NCBI GenBank assembly: GCA_030150485.1
Contig: JASLFZ010000073.1
Location: 1-24,785, forward strand
Source of the DNA: Candidatus Saccharimonadales bacterium
GTDB lineage: Bacteria > Patescibacteriota > Saccharimonadia > UBA4664 > SCTI01
Length of the DNA stretch: 24,785 nt
Reading direction: 5' to 3'
The notes below the pieces were generated by a model. It was given only the letters and a program-made list of their open reading frames with translations, was not told the DNA's origin and made no database searches. Below, one piece after another: positions 14,078-20,792 of this stretch. A program made the translations under genes and the position numbers. Every line of letters starts with the position of its first letter. Positions within the stretch are counted from its first letter, which is position 1.

Positions 14078-14585
14078 GCTCGCCACGCAGATTGAGGCAA
14101 TACTGTTTGTGAGTGGGCGGGCGCTCACCGTGGCCGAGCTCGCCGCTGCCATTGGTGCCCCGATGGAAGACATCAGTGCCGGCTTAGAGCTCCTGCAGAC
14201 CAAGCTAGAAGACCACGGCCTGCGTCTGGTACGTGCCGGCAATCGCGTAGAGCTCGTTACCACGCCGGAGATGGGTGAGCTGGTGGAGCGATTTTTACAG
14301 GCCGAAACCGCTACGCCACTTTCGAAGCCGGCGCTGGAGACTCTAGCCATTATTGCCCACCGTCAACCGGTATCTAAGCCTCAGATTGAGGCGGTTCGCG
14401 GCATCGCTTCTGATCAAACGCTGCGGAACCTGCTCGGCCGCGGGCTGATCGAAGAGGTGGGCCGCAGCCCGGAGCCGGGTCGGCCGACTTGCTACGGCAC
14501 CACCACGGCGTTGCTGCGTCAGCTCGGCGTAGCCGCCCTCAGCGAGCTGGAGTGGCCGGATTGGCCGGAAGATCATGCGGATTAA
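14061..14585 (+). CDS. scpB: Segregation and condensation protein B
   Basis: A dimeric tandem winged-helix protein that binds the ScpA linker in the SMC complex. The 174-residue product shows TQIEAILFVSGRALTVAELA at the start and the highly conserved second-domain motif TLAIIAHRQPVSKPQIEAVRG followed by SDQTLRNLLGRGLIEEVGR. The length fits the family. Two close ATGs (14061 and 14070) are possible; the first is used. It begins inside scpA and its own end overlaps the pseudouridine synthase gene by 11 bases, so translation is likely coupled along the operon. Confidence 0.94.
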   Translation: MSPMHELATQIEAILFVSGRALTVAELAAAIGAPMEDISAGLELLQTKLEDHGLRLVRAGNRVELVTTPEMGELVERFLQAETATPLSKPALETLAIIAHRQPVSKPQIEAVRGIASDQTLRNLLGRGLIEEVGRSPEPGRPTCYGTTTALLRQLGVAALSELEWPDWPEDHAD

Positions 14586-15240
14586 TCAGTATCTTGCCCA
14601 CGCCACCGGCTGCTCGCGGCGGCAGGCGGACGAGCTGGTGGCCGCGGGACGCGTGCATATTAATGATAGGGTGGTTGAGCTGGGCACGGAAGTAGGCGCA
14701 GCCGATGTTGTCACTTTAGATGGCGAGCGGCTTAAACTGCCAACATACCAAACCATCGCCCTGAACAAGCCGGTCGGATACATTACCAGCCGCCGACAAC
14801 AGTCTACGACACCCACAATTTACACGTTGCTACCGGCGGGACTGAGCGCGCTGAAGCCGGTGGGCCGTCTCGATAAAGACTCCTCGGGGCTGCTTATTTT
14901 AACTAATGACGGGATATTGGCCCAGCGCTGGCAACACCCTTCGGCCGGCAAGTGGAAACGGTACGAGGTGGAGCTGGATCGGGCGCTGACCCCCGCCGAT
15001 TGCGCTCAGCTGCTGGCGGGCGTCAAGCTGGCTGACGGGCTCAGCCGCCTCCAGCTAACCGGCCGGAACCGAGCCTGGACGGTACGGCTTCAAGAGGGGC
15101 GCAACCGTCAGATTCGGCGCAGCTTTGGGGCGCTGGGCTACACCGTCAAGCGCCTGCATCGCACGGAGTTTGGCTCGCTCACGCTCGGCGATCTGCGCGG
15201 TGCCGCGTGGCGGCGGCTGAGCCACAAGGAGCTGGCGTGA
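14575..15240 (+). CDS. RsuA/RluB/RluE/RluF family rRNA pseudouridine synthase
   Basis: It converts uridine to pseudouridine in ribosomal RNA. Residues 1-48 form an S4 RNA-binding domain (MRINQYLAHATGCSRRQADE). The catalytic domain has NKPVGYITS, the signature KPVGRLDKDSSGLLILTNDG with catalytic D100, and EGRNRQIRRSFGALGYTVKRL near the end. The short length and motif pattern place it in the RsuA/RluB branch. The scpA-scpB-rluB order is common in bacteria and suggests RluB, acting on 23S rRNA, but the exact target uridine cannot be set from this sequence. It overlaps scpB upstream, and its stop shares GTGA with the carboxypeptidase start. Confidence 0.93.
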   Translation: MRINQYLAHATGCSRRQADELVAAGRVHINDRVVELGTEVGAADVVTLDGERLKLPTYQTIALNKPVGYITSRRQQSTTPTIYTLLPAGLSALKPVGRLDKDSSGLLILTNDGILAQRWQHPSAGKWKRYEVELDRALTPADCAQLLAGVKLADGLSRLQLTGRNRAWTVRLQEGRNRQIRRSFGALGYTVKRLHRTEFGSLTLGDLRGAAWRRLSHKELA

Positions 15241-16142
15241 GGCGCTTATTTTTCGGCGCACTCGGATTAGCTATTATCGTAGCGCTTAACCTTAGCGTTG
15301 GCCAAACCACGCTGTTGAGGGCGAGCGCTCCGCACGGCAACGCCACCAGTCCTACCTACACACCGGTCGCTACGCCAACTGCGGTGCGCCACACCGAGCC
15401 CCCCACGCTATCAGCCAAAAGCTGGTACGCACTGGATGTCGATAGTGGTGTGCCGCTGGCGGCCCACGACGCCGATACCGAGCGGCCAATTGCCTCGATC
15501 ACCAAGCTGGCAACGGCACTCGTAATCATGCACGACCACGGTATGGGCGATCAGCTTACCCTGCCTCAGCTACCTACCTACGCCCCAGATGACGAAATCA
15601 TCCACCTGCAGGCCGGCGAGCGCTTTAGCACCCATGATCTGCTCGCCGCGCTGCTCATCAACTCGGCCGACGATTCGGCCGATGCGCTGGCGCTGGCCGA
15701 TAGCGGCACCGAAACCGCTTTTGTCACGAAAATGAACCAGCTCCTAAAGCGATGGGGAGTGGGCGAGGCCCATTTTTCTAACCCGTCGGGGTTGGTTGAT
15801 ACCGGAAACGCGGCCTCCGCTAAAGCCGTTGGTAGTTTAGCTGAGCTGGTGGTGCAAAATCCGGTGGCGCGTCAGTTGGTCGGCACCTCCAGCGCCACCA
15901 TCACTGATACTTCCGGCCGCACCATCGCGCTCGCTACTACCGACCAGCTCTTGCAAAATGGTCAATTTAAAGGTATAAAGACGGGATACACTGAGGCCGC
16001 CGGACAATGTTTCGTGGGCCTCACCACCATACAAGGCCACCCGGTGATTACGGTGGTGCTCGGGAGCACCGACCGCTTTGGCGATACCACCACATTAGCT
16101 AACTGGATTGGACAGAACTACCAATGGCACGCACCCCGCTAG
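15237..16142 (+). CDS. D-alanyl-D-alanine carboxypeptidase (S11 family)
   Basis: It trims the terminal D-Ala of peptidoglycan stem peptides outside the membrane. GTG at 15237 is chosen because it overlaps the upstream stop as GTGA and yields a signal or anchor segment (RRLFFGALGLAIIVALNLS). A Thr/Pro linker follows, then the enzyme domain. Active-site marks are S87-I-T-K90 (SxxK) in IASITKLATAL and K248-T-G in FKGIKTGYTEAAG. The middle motif, usually SxN (as in SANDA), reads S143-A-D here in INSADDSADAL, an Asn to Asp change. There is no evident C-terminal amphipathic anchor domain, so membrane attachment would be through the N-terminus. It overlaps der by 19 bases. Together with the Rpf-type protein it forms the visible wall-remodelling set. 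Confidence 0.92.
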   Translation: MRRLFFGALGLAIIVALNLSVGQTTLLRASAPHGNATSPTYTPVATPTAVRHTEPPTLSAKSWYALDVDSGVPLAAHDADTERPIASITKLATALVIMHDHGMGDQLTLPQLPTYAPDDEIIHLQAGERFSTHDLLAALLINSADDSADALALADSGTETAFVTKMNQLLKRWGVGEAHFSNPSGLVDTGNAASAKAVGSLAELVVQNPVARQLVGTSSATITDTSGRTIALATTDQLLQNGQFKGIKTGYTEAAGQCFVGLTTIQGHPVITVVLGSTDRFGDTTTLANWIGQNYQWHAPR

Positions 16143-17431
16143 TTGCAATTATTGGCCGGCCGAACGTCGGTAAATCGAGCCTGTTTAATCGGTTGGTAGG
16201 CGGGCGCCCCGCCATCACCCACGAGACCGCCAACACCACCCGAGACGCCAACTACGGCTCGGTAACCTGGAACGGCCAGCACTTCTTACTTGCCGACACC
16301 GCCGGGCTGCACCACGCCGAGCATGATCGACTTGATATGGACGTGCAAACCCAGGTGAGCGAGATTGCCTCCTTGGCCGATCTGGTAGTACTGGTAGTCG
16401 ATGCCGGAACCATGATTACCGCCGAGGACCAGCTAGCTGCTCGTCTCACCCGTAAAAGTGGCAAGCCGACGCTGCTGGTAGTAAATAAGGTCGATACGGT
16501 GGCGCGTGGCATGGCTGACACCTTTGAGCGGCTGGGGATTACGCCAATTTTCCACACCTCGGCGACGCACGGACGCGGCACCGGCGACCTGCTTGATGCC
16601 ATTACCGAGCGCATCGAGGCCGCGCCGGAGCCGCCAGAGGAAAACGTGATTACGTTTGCGCTGCTAGGGCGCCCGAACGTCGGCAAGTCGAGCCTACTGA
16701 ACGCCATGGCCGGTAAGCAGCAAGCGATTGTGAGTGAGCGGGCCGGCACCACGCGCGACGTCAGCAGCACCGATATTAAGTATCACGGCCAGACCATCCG
16801 CATTTTGGACACCGCCGGGTTGCGCCGCCGGGGCAAGATTGAGCGGGGCATCGAGGAGTACAGCGCGCTACGCACTGCCACCGCCATCGCCCGCGCCGAT
16901 ATTTGCGCGATCGTGATGGATGCAACCGAGCCCAGTGTCGCCGGCGACCAGCACATTGCCGGGCAGGTACTCGAGGCCGGTAAGGGCTTGATTCTCGTAA
17001 TGAACAAGTGGGATTCGGTGGAAAAGGAGACCGGTACGCAGGAGCGCTTTACGCGCCACCTGGTGCATGACTTTGCGTTTGCCCACTGGGCACCGCTGGT
17101 ATATACCTCCGCCACACAGGGCCTGAACGTCACGCGGCTGTTCGAGCAGATTCAGCGCATTGCCGAAACCCGCCAAACCGTCGTGCCCACCGGCGAGCTG
17201 AACCGTTTAGTAACGCGTCTGATTGGCAAGCAGCCACCGGCCGGCCTCAAAAACCGCCAGCCTAAAATGAAGTACGCCACCCAAACCGGCACCAACCCAC
17301 CAGAGTTCACCTTTTTCTCCAGCTATCCCGAGATGGTTCACTTTTCGTACCAACGCTACTTAGAGAATGGTCTGCGCGAGGCGTTCGCCTTTGACGGCAC
17401 TCCTATAAAAATCGAGTTCCGCGGCAAGTAG
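16124..17431 (+). CDS. der: Ribosome biogenesis GTPase Der (EngA)
   Basis: An essential GTPase with two G domains that assists 50S subunit assembly. The first domain has GRPNVGKSSLFNRL, TTRD, DTAGLH and NKVD. The second has GRPNVGKSSLLNAM, TTRDV, DTAGLRRRG and NKWD. The C-terminal KH-like domain contains FTFFSSYPEMVHFSYQRYLE and ends in IKIEFRGK, as in known Der proteins. Length (435) is typical. It starts inside the carboxypeptidase gene, closing the run that begins with the response regulator. Its stop lies one base from the stop of the convergent small gene, and no terminator hairpin is visible there. Confidence 0.97.
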   Translation: MARTPLVAIIGRPNVGKSSLFNRLVGGRPAITHETANTTRDANYGSVTWNGQHFLLADTAGLHHAEHDRLDMDVQTQVSEIASLADLVVLVVDAGTMITAEDQLAARLTRKSGKPTLLVVNKVDTVARGMADTFERLGITPIFHTSATHGRGTGDLLDAITERIEAAPEPPEENVITFALLGRPNVGKSSLLNAMAGKQQAIVSERAGTTRDVSSTDIKYHGQTIRILDTAGLRRRGKIERGIEEYSALRTATAIARADICAIVMDATEPSVAGDQHIAGQVLEAGKGLILVMNKWDSVEKETGTQERFTRHLVHDFAFAHWAPLVYTSATQGLNVTRLFEQIQRIAETRQTVVPTGELNRLVTRLIGKQPPAGLKNRQPKMKYATQTGTNPPEFTFFSSYPEMVHFSYQRYLENGLREAFAFDGTPIKIEFRGK

Positions 17432-17432
17432 G

Positions 17433-17684
17433 CTAGCCTGACTTTTGCGGCCCAGAACCAAACGCCCGCCGGTTTAGCAGCGCAATATCGGTGTCATGGC
17501 CATCGAGGCGCTGGCGATGGATGGGGATCTCTTTTACCCACTTCATAATGTCCCCGAGAATCGCCCGCAGTTCATCAAATCCATGCTCCACAAGGAGCTC
17601 TAGACGTAAAATGTCTTCATCGTGCGCGACCTTGGTCACAAATTTGGTTTCTAGATACTCTTTATCTTCCTTGGTTAGCGCCAT
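17433..17684 (-). CDS. Small coiled-coil-like hypothetical protein
   Basis: The 83-residue product is charged and helical: TKEDKEYLETKFVTKVAHDE, then LELLVEHGFDELRAILGDI and KEIPIHRQRLDGHDTDIALLNRR, a pattern typical of short coiled-coil proteins seen in CPR genomes and phages. No membrane segment. AAAGGAG five bases before the ATG fixes the start. A TAGAAT -10-like hexamer lies upstream on the same strand. Function unknown. It faces der tail to tail. Confidence 0.75.
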   Translation of the reverse strand: MALTKEDKEYLETKFVTKVAHDEDILRLELLVEHGFDELRAILGDIMKWVKEIPIHRQRLDGHDTDIALLNRRAFGSGPQKSG

Positions 17685-17768
17685 GACTACTCCTTTGTTA
17701 CTATTCTACAGCCTAGCGCAGCGTTATTAAATCCCGATTAAAGATCGGCAATTTTGCTGGAGCTCCGC

Positions 17769-17774
17769 TATACT
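17769..17774 (+). promoter_or_regulatory. -10 box of pth (leaderless spacing)
   Basis: TATACT ends seven bases before the pth ATG, so the message should start at the A of ATG or next to it. No Shine-Dalgarno is present. Confidence 0.62.
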
Positions 17775-17781
17775 TAAGCAC

Positions 17782-18351
17782 ATGAAACTTATCGTCGGCC
17801 TTGGCAATATTGGCGCGCAGTACCACAGCACGCGCCATAACTTGGGGTTTGCGGTGATTGATATGCTCGCTATTACCTTTGGCCACCGGCCCAGTGAGTT
17901 CAAAAAACACTCCCGCGCGGCCGCCGAGGTACTCGACCTCAAGGCCGATCAAAACTGCTTGCTAGCGCGGCCCACCACCATGATGAATCTGAGCGGCGAG
18001 GCCGTTGGCGCGCTGGCGCGATTCTACAAAATTCAGCCCAACGAAATCTGGGTGGTGCACGATGAGGTCGACCTACAGTTTGGACAAATGCGCGTGCGCC
18101 AGGGCGGCGGCAGCGCCGGCCACAACGGCATCAAATCGATTATTGCGCATATTGGCGACGAGTTTTGGCGGGTGCGGTTGGGCGTGGCTAATCAGTATCT
18201 GCCCGTGACGCCAACCGATAAGTTTGTACTTGACCCCTTTATGGCCGATGAGGCCGCCCAAATTCCCACGCTCCTCAATCACGCCGCCGACTACCTTTCC
18301 AGCGCACTGTTTGCCGGTGAGCTTAAGGACGAAACACGCAGCCTGCTTTGA
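17782..18351 (+). CDS. pth: Peptidyl-tRNA hydrolase
   Basis: It recycles peptidyl-tRNA released from ribosomes by cleaving the ester bond. The 189-residue product has all family marks: IVGLGNIGAQYHSTRHNLG with catalytic H19, RPTTMMNLSGEAV with N69, HDEVDLQFG with D94, and GGGSAGHNGIKSI with N115, followed by RVRLGV. Length is standard. The start is fixed by the conserved MKLIVGLGN and the -10 box just before it. It is a single-gene unit, divergent from the small coiled-coil gene and convergent with the transporter gene seven bases away. Confidence 0.97.
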   Translation: MKLIVGLGNIGAQYHSTRHNLGFAVIDMLAITFGHRPSEFKKHSRAAAEVLDLKADQNCLLARPTTMMNLSGEAVGALARFYKIQPNEIWVVHDEVDLQFGQMRVRQGGGSAGHNGIKSIIAHIGDEFWRVRLGVANQYLPVTPTDKFVLDPFMADEAAQIPTLLNHAADYLSSALFAGELKDETRSLL

Positions 18352-18358
18352 GCAAAAC

Positions 18359-19519
18359 CTATGAATGTTTTTGCCGATACGGCGTGTAGAGCAGCGAGCC
18401 CCACACCGTAATAGCCGCAATAATAAATCCAGAAGCAAACAGCACGGTGCTGCTTTTAAATATGATCAGAATCGCACATAAAATACCCCAGGTCACAAGA
18501 TAGCCCAGGTCACTCGCGATCTCGATAGATACTATGTACGGCAGGCCGCGCTCCTTGGCGTGAGAGTAGTAGGTAGCATTAAGCGCGTTGATGCCGTAAC
18601 CCTGAGTCGTTTTATAGCCGAGCCCCAGCAGGGTAAGGGGCCAGAAAGCGGTGGTGAGCGGCCGCACTATGTTAACGATGCTCATCCCAGCAATACCCTG
18701 GGTAAGAACGGAGCGATCCTGGCCGCGGTCGCCGCGACGGCCAGCGATCCATATCGCAGCAATAGTACCAAGGGTAGAGATGGCGGTTACGATGCCGATG
18801 CGGCTAAAGGTCCCGAGAACAACCGCTAAGTAGATAGGCCAGAGTATGCGACTGACCGTTTCCTCGCTGCCAAAACACCCATCGGCCACCGCGTCTCTCC
18901 AGGGAGCGTTACGCAGCGTAAACCGCAGCCGCGTCGGCGGCCCTAAAACTGACAGCTTACGGATAGAAGCGAGCGGTTTTATAGTAAGAAGAAGGCATAG
19001 TAAACCCACTACCAGTAACCAGCTTGCCCCGAACAGGGTGCCGATCAAAGCGCCGCCGATCGGCCCAGCAAAATCGGCGATTTGGCCGAAAATCTCTAGG
19101 ATTGCGATACTTGAACTTTTACGCGAACTTTCCATGGTGGCAGAGACATACATGTGGCGGGCGTTATCGCCAAATGAGTCGATAAGCCCCAGGCTAATGC
19201 TGCCGATTAGTAAAAAAATCAGACGATGAGTGCTGGTATACCCCAGAATAGAAACGAGCTCTACAGCATACCACGCGAAGCTAACAACCAAGCCAAAATG
19301 AATCCCTCGGCGCTGAATCAGGATGATTGCGGGGAGATCGGCAATTAGCTTAACAAGGGTAAAGAGTAAGTAGAAGACCGCTATCGTAAGAAGCTTGCCG
19401 CCACTTTGAAAGATAAGCAGCGGAATGAAGACGCCCGTCAGCCCGCTGCTAAAGCGATACCAGCCCAGAGCCTGGGCAATATATTTGATTTCAGGTTGGA
19501 TCTCCAAGCGCTTACGCAT
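18359..19519 (-). CDS. Major facilitator superfamily-like transporter
   Basis: A polytopic membrane protein of 386 residues with about 11-12 hydrophobic segments. MFS features include a first-half loop with IILIQRRGIHFGLVVSF, a central cytoplasmic loop around residues 195-215 (TIKPLASIRKLSVLGPPTRL) dividing two six-segment halves, and AGRRGDRGQDRSVLTQG between segments of the second half. The substrate cannot be told; drug or metabolite efflux is the usual default. The ATG has a -10 box six bases before it. A second, strong promoter lies about 365 bases upstream on the same strand and would yield a long structured leader ending in a terminator-like hairpin, so the gene may be controlled by attenuation. 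It converges on pth without a visible terminator. Confidence 0.83.
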   Translation of the reverse strand: MRKRLEIQPEIKYIAQALGWYRFSSGLTGVFIPLLIFQSGGKLLTIAVFYLLFTLVKLIADLPAIILIQRRGIHFGLVVSFAWYAVELVSILGYTSTHRLIFLLIGSISLGLIDSFGDNARHMYVSATMESSRKSSSIAILEIFGQIADFAGPIGGALIGTLFGASWLLVVGLLCLLLTIKPLASIRKLSVLGPPTRLRFTLRNAPWRDAVADGCFGSEETVSRILWPIYLAVVLGTFSRIGIVTAISTLGTIAAIWIAGRRGDRGQDRSVLTQGIAGMSIVNIVRPLTTAFWPLTLLGLGYKTTQGYGINALNATYYSHAKERGLPYIVSIEIASDLGYLVTWGILCAILIIFKSSTVLFASGFIIAAITVWGSLLYTPYRQKHS

Positions 19520-19525
19520 GTAATT

Positions 19526-19531
19526 AGTATA
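19526..19531 (-). promoter_or_regulatory. Proximal -10 box of the transporter gene (leaderless spacing)
   Basis: TATACT on the minus strand, six bases before the ATG. This fits the pattern of other core genes and would give a leaderless message independent of the long upstream RNA. Confidence 0.58.
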
Positions 19532-19560
19532 TGAGGAAAAAAGATTTTACCGTTTTTAAT

Positions 19561-19610
19561 CAAAAATTAATCTCGGTTTGCCACAATACCATTACACCGC
19601 CGGCCAAACC
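19561..19610 (-). terminator. Terminator-like hairpin at the end of the structured RNA
   Basis: On the minus strand GGTTTG-g-CC pairs with GGCAAACC (eight pairs, one bulged G) around a 19-base loop, followed after eight bases by a run of five T. The distance to the T-run is longer than ideal. The loop contains GGCGGT, which could instead pair with GCCGCC about 40 bases upstream, giving a possible alternative fold. Confidence 0.45.
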
Positions 19611-19675
19611 GCGAAATTATGAACAAACGGATTGCGTCGGCGGCTAAATAAGTCCATAAACGCATAAAACCCCAT
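19592..19675 (-). CDS. Possible 27-residue leader peptide ORF
   Basis: A short ATG frame inside the structured RNA starts MGFYAFMDLFSRRRNPF and ends ...FAVWPAV. Its stop lies within the loop of the terminator-like hairpin, ahead of the transporter gene. It is rich in aromatics and has three adjacent Arg. A GGAG lies about 14 bases upstream, too far for a good Shine-Dalgarno. A frame of this length arises easily by chance, so this rests only on position. Confidence 0.22.
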   Translation of the reverse strand: MGFYAFMDLFSRRRNPFVHNFAVWPAV

Positions 19676-19891
19676 GTTAGGGTAGGTGGCTCCACAAACA
19701 CAGGGTTATATGCACCCTCCAATGCCGTACCGGTAGGTATTTTCGCGATCTGGCAATTGTAATGAGATCGGGCATTCGAGGGACTGAACTACCTGCGGGG
19801 TATCCTAAAGGAGGGTGCATTTAGGGCCCGTGCAGGCAGGTCAGTAGGGTTTACTGGTGAAAGAACAACCTCACAAAAAGGTATGAGTACG

Positions 19892-19920
19892 AATATATCA
19901 CACGTTGTTATAATTGTCAA
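19892..19920 (-). promoter_or_regulatory. Strong consensus promoter of the structured RNA
   Basis: On the minus strand TTGACA (19920-19915), exactly 17 bases, TATATT (19897-19892) preceded by TGA. This is the best -35/-10 pair in the window. The start would be near 19885. Its -35 abuts the -10 of the dprA promoter on the other strand, so the two probably interfere. Confidence 0.8.
19906..19914 (+). promoter_or_regulatory. Extended -10 promoter of dprA
   Basis: TG-T-TATAAT at 19906-19914 lies 14 bases before the ATG at 19929. No -35 is evident. It is embedded between the -10 and -35 of the opposite promoter, so simultaneous occupancy by two polymerases is unlikely. Confidence 0.6.
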
Positions 19921-19928
19921 CCATTTTT

Positions 19929-20792
19929 ATGCAAGCTCCCATGCAAATCTCCAAAGTTTATTGTGCAAATCTCCAGTATCCTAAATTACTGCGAGAGATT
20001 CATCGGCCACCGGCGCGACTCTACGTGCACGGCAAGCTAATTGATGTCCCGCTGGTGGCCATTGTGGGCAGCCGGCGCCCGACCGAGTACGGCCGCACCG
20101 CTACCTACCGATTGGCGAGCGAGCTGGCAGCAGCCGGCATGGGGATTGTGTCTGGCCTGGCGCTCGGCATCGACACCGTAGCGCACCAAGCAGCTTTGGC
20201 GGCAGGCGGTTATACCGTAGCGGTGCTCGGCTCCGGCCTTAGTAGTATTTACCCGGCCAGTAACCGCACCTTAGCCAAGCGCATCGTTGAAAGTGGGGGA
20301 GCGGTGATTACCGAGCAAGAGCCGGAGATGCCCGCGCTGCGGCACCACTTTCCGGCCCGCAATCGCATTATTGCCGGAATGAGTCGCGGGGTGATCGTAA
20401 CTGAAGCCGCCGAAAACAGCGGCTCACTCATTACCGCTCGTGATGCCAGAGATGAGAATCGCGAGGTCATGGCGGTACCAGGGAACATCACCAGTAGCTT
20501 ATCGGCAGGCAGTAACAGTTTGCTGCTGGCGGGCGCCCACCCCATTTTAAAGGCGCAAGACGTGCTTAATGGGCTGGGGCTGTCATCGCCGGCTCTACCT
20601 AGGGCCGAAAGCTTACCAGCCAGCAAGGAGGAGGCGGTGCTGCTGGAGCTCCTCGGCCAGGGCATCTCTTCGAGTCATGAGCTGATCGGCCGCAGTGGGC
20701 TCAGTGCTAGCCAGTTTGCTCAGGTCATTAGCTTGATGGAGATCAACGGCAAGGTGAAGAATTTGGGAGGGGCAACTTGGGTCCAGCGTTAG
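19929..20792 (+). CDS. dprA: DNA-processing protein DprA
   Basis: DprA binds incoming single-stranded DNA during natural transformation and loads RecA. The 287-residue product has the Rossmann-like DprA core: VAIVGSRRPTEYGRTA, GIVSGLALGIDTVAHQAAL, TVAVLGSGLSSIYPASN, FPARNRIIAGMSRGVIVTEA, SGSLITARDA, VMAVPGN and GSNSLLLAGA. A C-terminal winged-helix domain (about the last 60 residues) is present. A shorter start at 19941 (MQISKVY) is possible. The TTG at 19914 lies in the -10 box and is rejected. No other competence gene is in this window. The gene overlaps the next, convergent gene by four bases. Confidence 0.95.
   Translation: MQAPMQISKVYCANLQYPKLLREIHRPPARLYVHGKLIDVPLVAIVGSRRPTEYGRTATYRLASELAAAGMGIVSGLALGIDTVAHQAALAAGGYTVAVLGSGLSSIYPASNRTLAKRIVESGGAVITEQEPEMPALRHHFPARNRIIAGMSRGVIVTEAAENSGSLITARDARDENREVMAVPGNITSSLSAGSNSLLLAGAHPILKAQDVLNGLGLSSPALPRAESLPASKEEAVLLELLGQGISSSHELIGRSGLSASQFAQVISLMEINGKVKNLGGATWVQR

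Larger units (their letters stand above)
19555..19885 (-). ncRNA. Candidate structured RNA, either free-standing or leader of the transporter gene
   Basis: About 330 bases of gene-free minus-strand sequence follow a consensus promoter. In transcript order: a GTGAG/TTTCAC hairpin, a CAGTA-AACCC-TACTG hairpin, then CCTAAA-TGCACCCTCC-TTTAGG (19825 down to 19804). The whole ten-base loop of the last is complementary to GGAGGGTGCA at 19720 down to 19711. The two pairings could form a partial pseudoknot or two exclusive folds. The roughly 90 bases between contain nested AATGCC/GGCATT and CGATCT/AGATCG arms. A GTGG-AG-CCAC hairpin and a terminator-like hairpin follow. It lacks signatures I know for RNase P RNA, tmRNA, SRP RNA or a named riboswitch. 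Function is open. Confidence 0.6.

Noticed and set aside
19555..19885. RNase P RNA, tmRNA or SRP RNA
   Set aside because: The conserved RNase P core bases, the tRNA-like ends and CCA of tmRNA, and the GGAAGCA-type SRP apical loop are all absent on both strands.
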